A stretch of 15,579 bases of DNA from Acidobacteriaceae bacterium (GTDB lineage: Bacteria; Acidobacteriota; Terriglobia; Terriglobales; Acidobacteriaceae): NCBI GenBank assembly GCA_030838305.1, contig JAUTWY010000619.1:1-15579 (forward strand), written 5' to 3'. The notes below the pieces were generated by a model, which was given only the letters and a program-made list of their open reading frames with translations, was not told the origin of the DNA and did not search any database. Position numbers and translations under genes: made by a program. Each line of letters starts with the position of its first letter. The first letter of the stretch is position 1. Below, piece by piece: positions 13,831 to 15,579 of the stretch.

Positions 13831-14766
13831 ATGAACCGTAGCAATCTGTTTCGCAACCTATCAGTTCGAACCAAGGCAGTTCGCAATAACGTGGCAACTT
13901 TGGAGTCCGTTGCCGGCGACAAGGTGAGCTTTGACAAGACCGCGAGCACGCTGGTGTTTGCTGGGCTTTTGCTTGTTTGCTCGATCGCGGTCGGATGTTC
14001 GAGCGAAAAACCTAAACCTCAGAGCACTACCAACCCGTCACTGATGATTCCGTCGACACAGCCCGTAGTGGCTACGCCCACTAGCGCGCCTGTTGCGCCG
14101 GCAGTACAGGCTTCGGCCAAGCCGGTACATAAAAAAGTTGTACGGAAGGTGCCCACGACCGTGATGTATGCGGACGAGAAGTCGGGAATTTCGTTCCAAT
14201 ACCCGCGGAGGTTTGCGCTGAAGACTGGCGAAGACGCAGACAAACTTGTCTCGAGCGGTGCGGTTCCGATGGATTTCGTGCAGCCAGGCGGGGCCGCGGT
14301 TGCGGCTGTGGTGATTCCTGAGTCTACTTATCCTAAGAGCGATCTGGCATCTGCTTTTTTCAACGTCAGCGTAAACAAGACGCTCACAGCGGAGCAGTGC
14401 GGGGAGTTCTCTGTGCCTCAGATCAAGGCTTCGGCGCCAGCGGACGGGACAGCGCCCGCGACGCCGCAGATGTCGAAGCTGATGATCGGTGACATGGAAT
14501 TGAAGTCTACCGAGACCCTGGCCAGCGATGGCAGCCGCGAGGAAGAGTCGAAGTACTATCATGCGTTCGAGAACGGATCGTGCTATGAGTTCGCGCTCAA
14601 GGTTGCAACTGGAATCGAAACCGATGAAGGTGGCAAGCATGTCGATCGGGAGGAAGTTTTTAAGCGGCTGGAGAAGATCCTGGCCACGGTGAAGATCAAT
14701 CCTGCACCTGTTCCGGAAGTAACTGCCAGTGCGCCGGCGGCGGCACCGGTGACTCCGGCACAGTAG
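13831..14766 (+). CDS. Putative lipoprotein with PsbP-like domain motif, Ala/Pro-rich
   Basis: No confident family. The 311-residue protein has an unusually long N-terminal stretch (1-37, basic, no Met after the first), then a hydrophobic segment LVFAGLLLVCSIAVGC ending at C56. AVGC is an acceptable but not ideal lipobox. Residues 60-107 are Pro/Ser/Thr/Val-rich linker with KKVVRK. A globular domain starts near 112 with MYADEKSGISFQYPRRFAL, similar in style to PsbP-like domains that open with G-[IF]-S-[FI]-x-YP. C190 and C251 may form a disulfide in the periplasm. The tail is Ala/Pro-rich. The ATG at 13831 is fixed by AGGAGGTGA. A GTG at 13924 would give a normal-length signal but has no ribosome binding site. 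It ends 14 bases before a strong terminator, so it is probably monocistronic. Confidence 0.85.
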   Translation: MNRSNLFRNLSVRTKAVRNNVATLESVAGDKVSFDKTASTLVFAGLLLVCSIAVGCSSEKPKPQSTTNPSLMIPSTQPVVATPTSAPVAPAVQASAKPVHKKVVRKVPTTVMYADEKSGISFQYPRRFALKTGEDADKLVSSGAVPMDFVQPGGAAVAAVVIPESTYPKSDLASAFFNVSVNKTLTAEQCGEFSVPQIKASAPADGTAPATPQMSKLMIGDMELKSTETLASDGSREEESKYYHAFENGSCYEFALKVATGIETDEGGKHVDREEVFKRLEKILATVKINPAPVPEVTASAPAAAPVTPAQ

Positions 14767-14778
14767 TCTGTTTTCATG

Positions 14779-14811
14779 AAGGCCACGCCACCGTGGGGGC
14801 GTGGCCTTTTT
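14779..14811 (+). terminator. Intrinsic terminator of the lipoprotein gene
   Basis: AAGGCCACGCC (14779-14789) pairs with GGCGTGGCCTT (14798-14808), leaving an 8-base loop. The stem runs into TTTTTCGTTTT (14807-14817). It has the classic GC-rich stem plus U-run shape and points out of the lipoprotein gene. Confidence 0.9.
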
Positions 14812-14820
14812 CGTTTTAAC

Positions 14821-14840
14821 CGCAGCGCTGTAGCGCTGCG
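14821..14840. repeat. Perfect 9-base palindromic repeat between convergent genes
   Basis: CGCAGCGCT (14821-14829), GT, AGCGCTGCG (14832-14840) form a perfect hairpin only 10 bases after the terminator stem ends. It has no U-run on either strand. It looks like a REP-type dispersed unit and differs in sequence from the one in front of nadC. It could add bidirectional 3'-end protection for the convergent thiE-like transcript. Confidence 0.65.
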
Positions 14841-14872
14841 CCACCCAAAATCAAATCACCGACGTGCCCCCC

Positions 14873-15571
14873 CTAGCCCCGCAACTCGCGAACGACGGTG
14901 GCGATGTCGTTTTCCTGGAAGAGGCGAATGGCGGCTATGCCAGCAGCGCCTGCTCGGAGACAGGAGGGAGCATTTTGCAAGGTTATTCCTCCCAGGGCGA
15001 GCACTGGAATCTCGGAGTGACAAGCTTGGCGTAGAGTTTCCAGGCCGACAAGTGAGACTTCAGGTGTAGCCTTTTTTTCGAAAACGGGCGCTAGAACCGC
15101 GAAGGCGGCTTGGTTGGCCGCCGCTTGGACTACTTCCTGGAGGGAGTGACACGAGACGGATACGAGCGGATCGCGTGCTGAGATTTCGCGGGCAAAGCCT
15201 GCACTGAGCTTGCCGAAGGGAGTGCCCGCGCCACACCCGGCCGCGCCTCTCCATGCGGTGCGAACTTCCTGGGGGGAGACGTCGGCGGCGCGGAGGTGCA
15301 CGCCATCGGCCGTGGCGAGAGCAATGTCGGCGCGCGAATTGATCAGGAGAGAAGTTCTCAATTCCTGGTTCTTAGTTCTCCGTTGGAGGATGATACGCGA
15401 TGCTTCCCGGGCGAGCGACTCTAGTTCACGGGCGGAAAGATCCTTCTCGCGGAGTTGGATGTAATCGATGCCATGACTCGTGGCTTCGGCGATCTTGTCG
15501 AGGAGGCGCTGGCGGCGGGTGTGCTCGTCGCCGGGAAACGCGAGACGGTCGGTGATGTAGTAGAGGAGCAA
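14873..15571 (-). CDS. thiE: Thiamine-phosphate synthase / TenI-like protein (5' end at window edge)
   Basis: This is a TIM-barrel ThiE/TenI family protein. ThiE joins HMP-PP and thiazole phosphate; TenI aromatises the thiazole. Seen, numbering from TTG 15571: LLYYITDR (2-9), YIQLREKDLSARE (37-49), LLINSRADIALATADGVHL (75-93), VSCHS (139-143), APVFEKKATPE (161-171) and LALGGI (191-196). HLRAAD replaces the common HLGQ-D, and the APVF-TPTK loop is altered, so ThiE versus TenI is unresolved. Two stretches look inserted relative to the family, about 65-74 and 108-135; both coincide with DNA repeats and keep the frame. The start is uncertain: TTG 15571 is the only visible candidate, and the true start may lie beyond the right edge. 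Confidence 0.88.
   Translation of the reverse strand: MLLYYITDRLAFPGDEHTRRQRLLDKIAEATSHGIDYIQLREKDLSARELESLAREASRIILQRRTKNQELRTSLLINSRADIALATADGVHLRAADVSPQEVRTAWRGAAGCGAGTPFGKLSAGFAREISARDPLVSVSCHSLQEVVQAAANQAAFAVLAPVFEKKATPEVSLVGLETLRQACHSEIPVLALGGITLQNAPSCLRAGAAGIAAIRLFQENDIATVVRELRG
15188..15229 (-). repeat. PFDKLRAG-type dispersed repeat inside the thiE-like gene
   Basis: On the minus strand the core is GCACT-CCCTTCGGCAAGCTC-AGTGC (15201-15225), close to the widespread CCCTTCGACAAGCTCAGGGC-type bacterial repeat. It is flanked by an outer inverted repeat, GCGGGCA (15188-15194) with TGCCCGC (15223-15229). It is translated as GTPFGKLSAG (residues 116-125), inside a stretch longer than in typical ThiE. 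Confidence 0.65.
15353..15380 (-). repeat. Four tandem heptamers inside the thiE-like gene
   Basis: In coding sense the 28 bases read GAGAACT, AAGAACC, AGGAATT, GAGAACT: four consecutive 7-mers of pattern RRGAAYY, the first and last identical. They encode R-T-K-N-Q-E-L-R-T, between the second barrel helix and LLINSRAD, where the family normally has a short turn. The reading is direct; origin as a repeat insertion is inference. Confidence 0.7.
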
Positions 15572-15579
15572 GCTCTCAG

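Overview
The window is ordinary chromosomal DNA from a high-GC bacterium with long, well-spaced genes. No phage, plasmid, CRISPR array or intact transposon is visible, and no rRNA or tRNA gene. The gene order valS-nadC-birA-coaX, the many Tat/lipoprotein-type proteins, and the small palindromic repeats suggest a soil Acidobacteriota (Terriglobia/Koribacter-like). That assignment is inference from recall, not from a database search.

Layout. Bases 1-363 are a non-coding leader with one plausible sigma70 promoter. Bases 364-6938 (+) form a co-directional block: valyl-tRNA synthetase, quinolinate phosphoribosyltransferase (NAD), biotin-protein ligase, type III pantothenate kinase (CoA) and an unassigned 239-residue protein joined to coaX by a 6-base gap. 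Bases 6952-9043 (-) hold, in transcription order, a small four-TM membrane protein, an FGE/SUMF1-fold protein without the catalytic cysteines, and a short-chain dehydrogenase whose active site matches 2,4-dienoyl-CoA reductase rather than classical SDRs. A HpcH/HpaI-family aldolase (+, 9216-10061) converges on, and overlaps by 9 bases, a large polytopic GT-C-like membrane protein (-). Then come yceH (+), a Tat-signal aldo/keto reductase (+), a putative lipoprotein (+) behind a structured leader, a strong intrinsic terminator, and a thiE/tenI-like gene (-) at the right edge whose 5' end may lie outside the window.

Functional theme. Coenzyme supply (NAD, biotin attachment, CoA, thiamine) recurs at both ends of the window, alongside translation and redox/lipid enzymes. 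I found no convincing new multigene system.

The most distinctive signals are non-coding or embedded small repeats. (i) Two heptamer-phased arrays occur, one as an inverted structure in the birA-coaX gap and one read through inside thiE. (ii) A second repeat inside thiE encodes a PFDKLRAG-like peptide in a roughly 20-residue insertion. (iii) Hairpin elements sit directly in front of nadC and behind the lipoprotein gene. (iv) A 5' leader can fold its own Shine-Dalgarno sequence against a segment resembling the 3' end of 16S rRNA.
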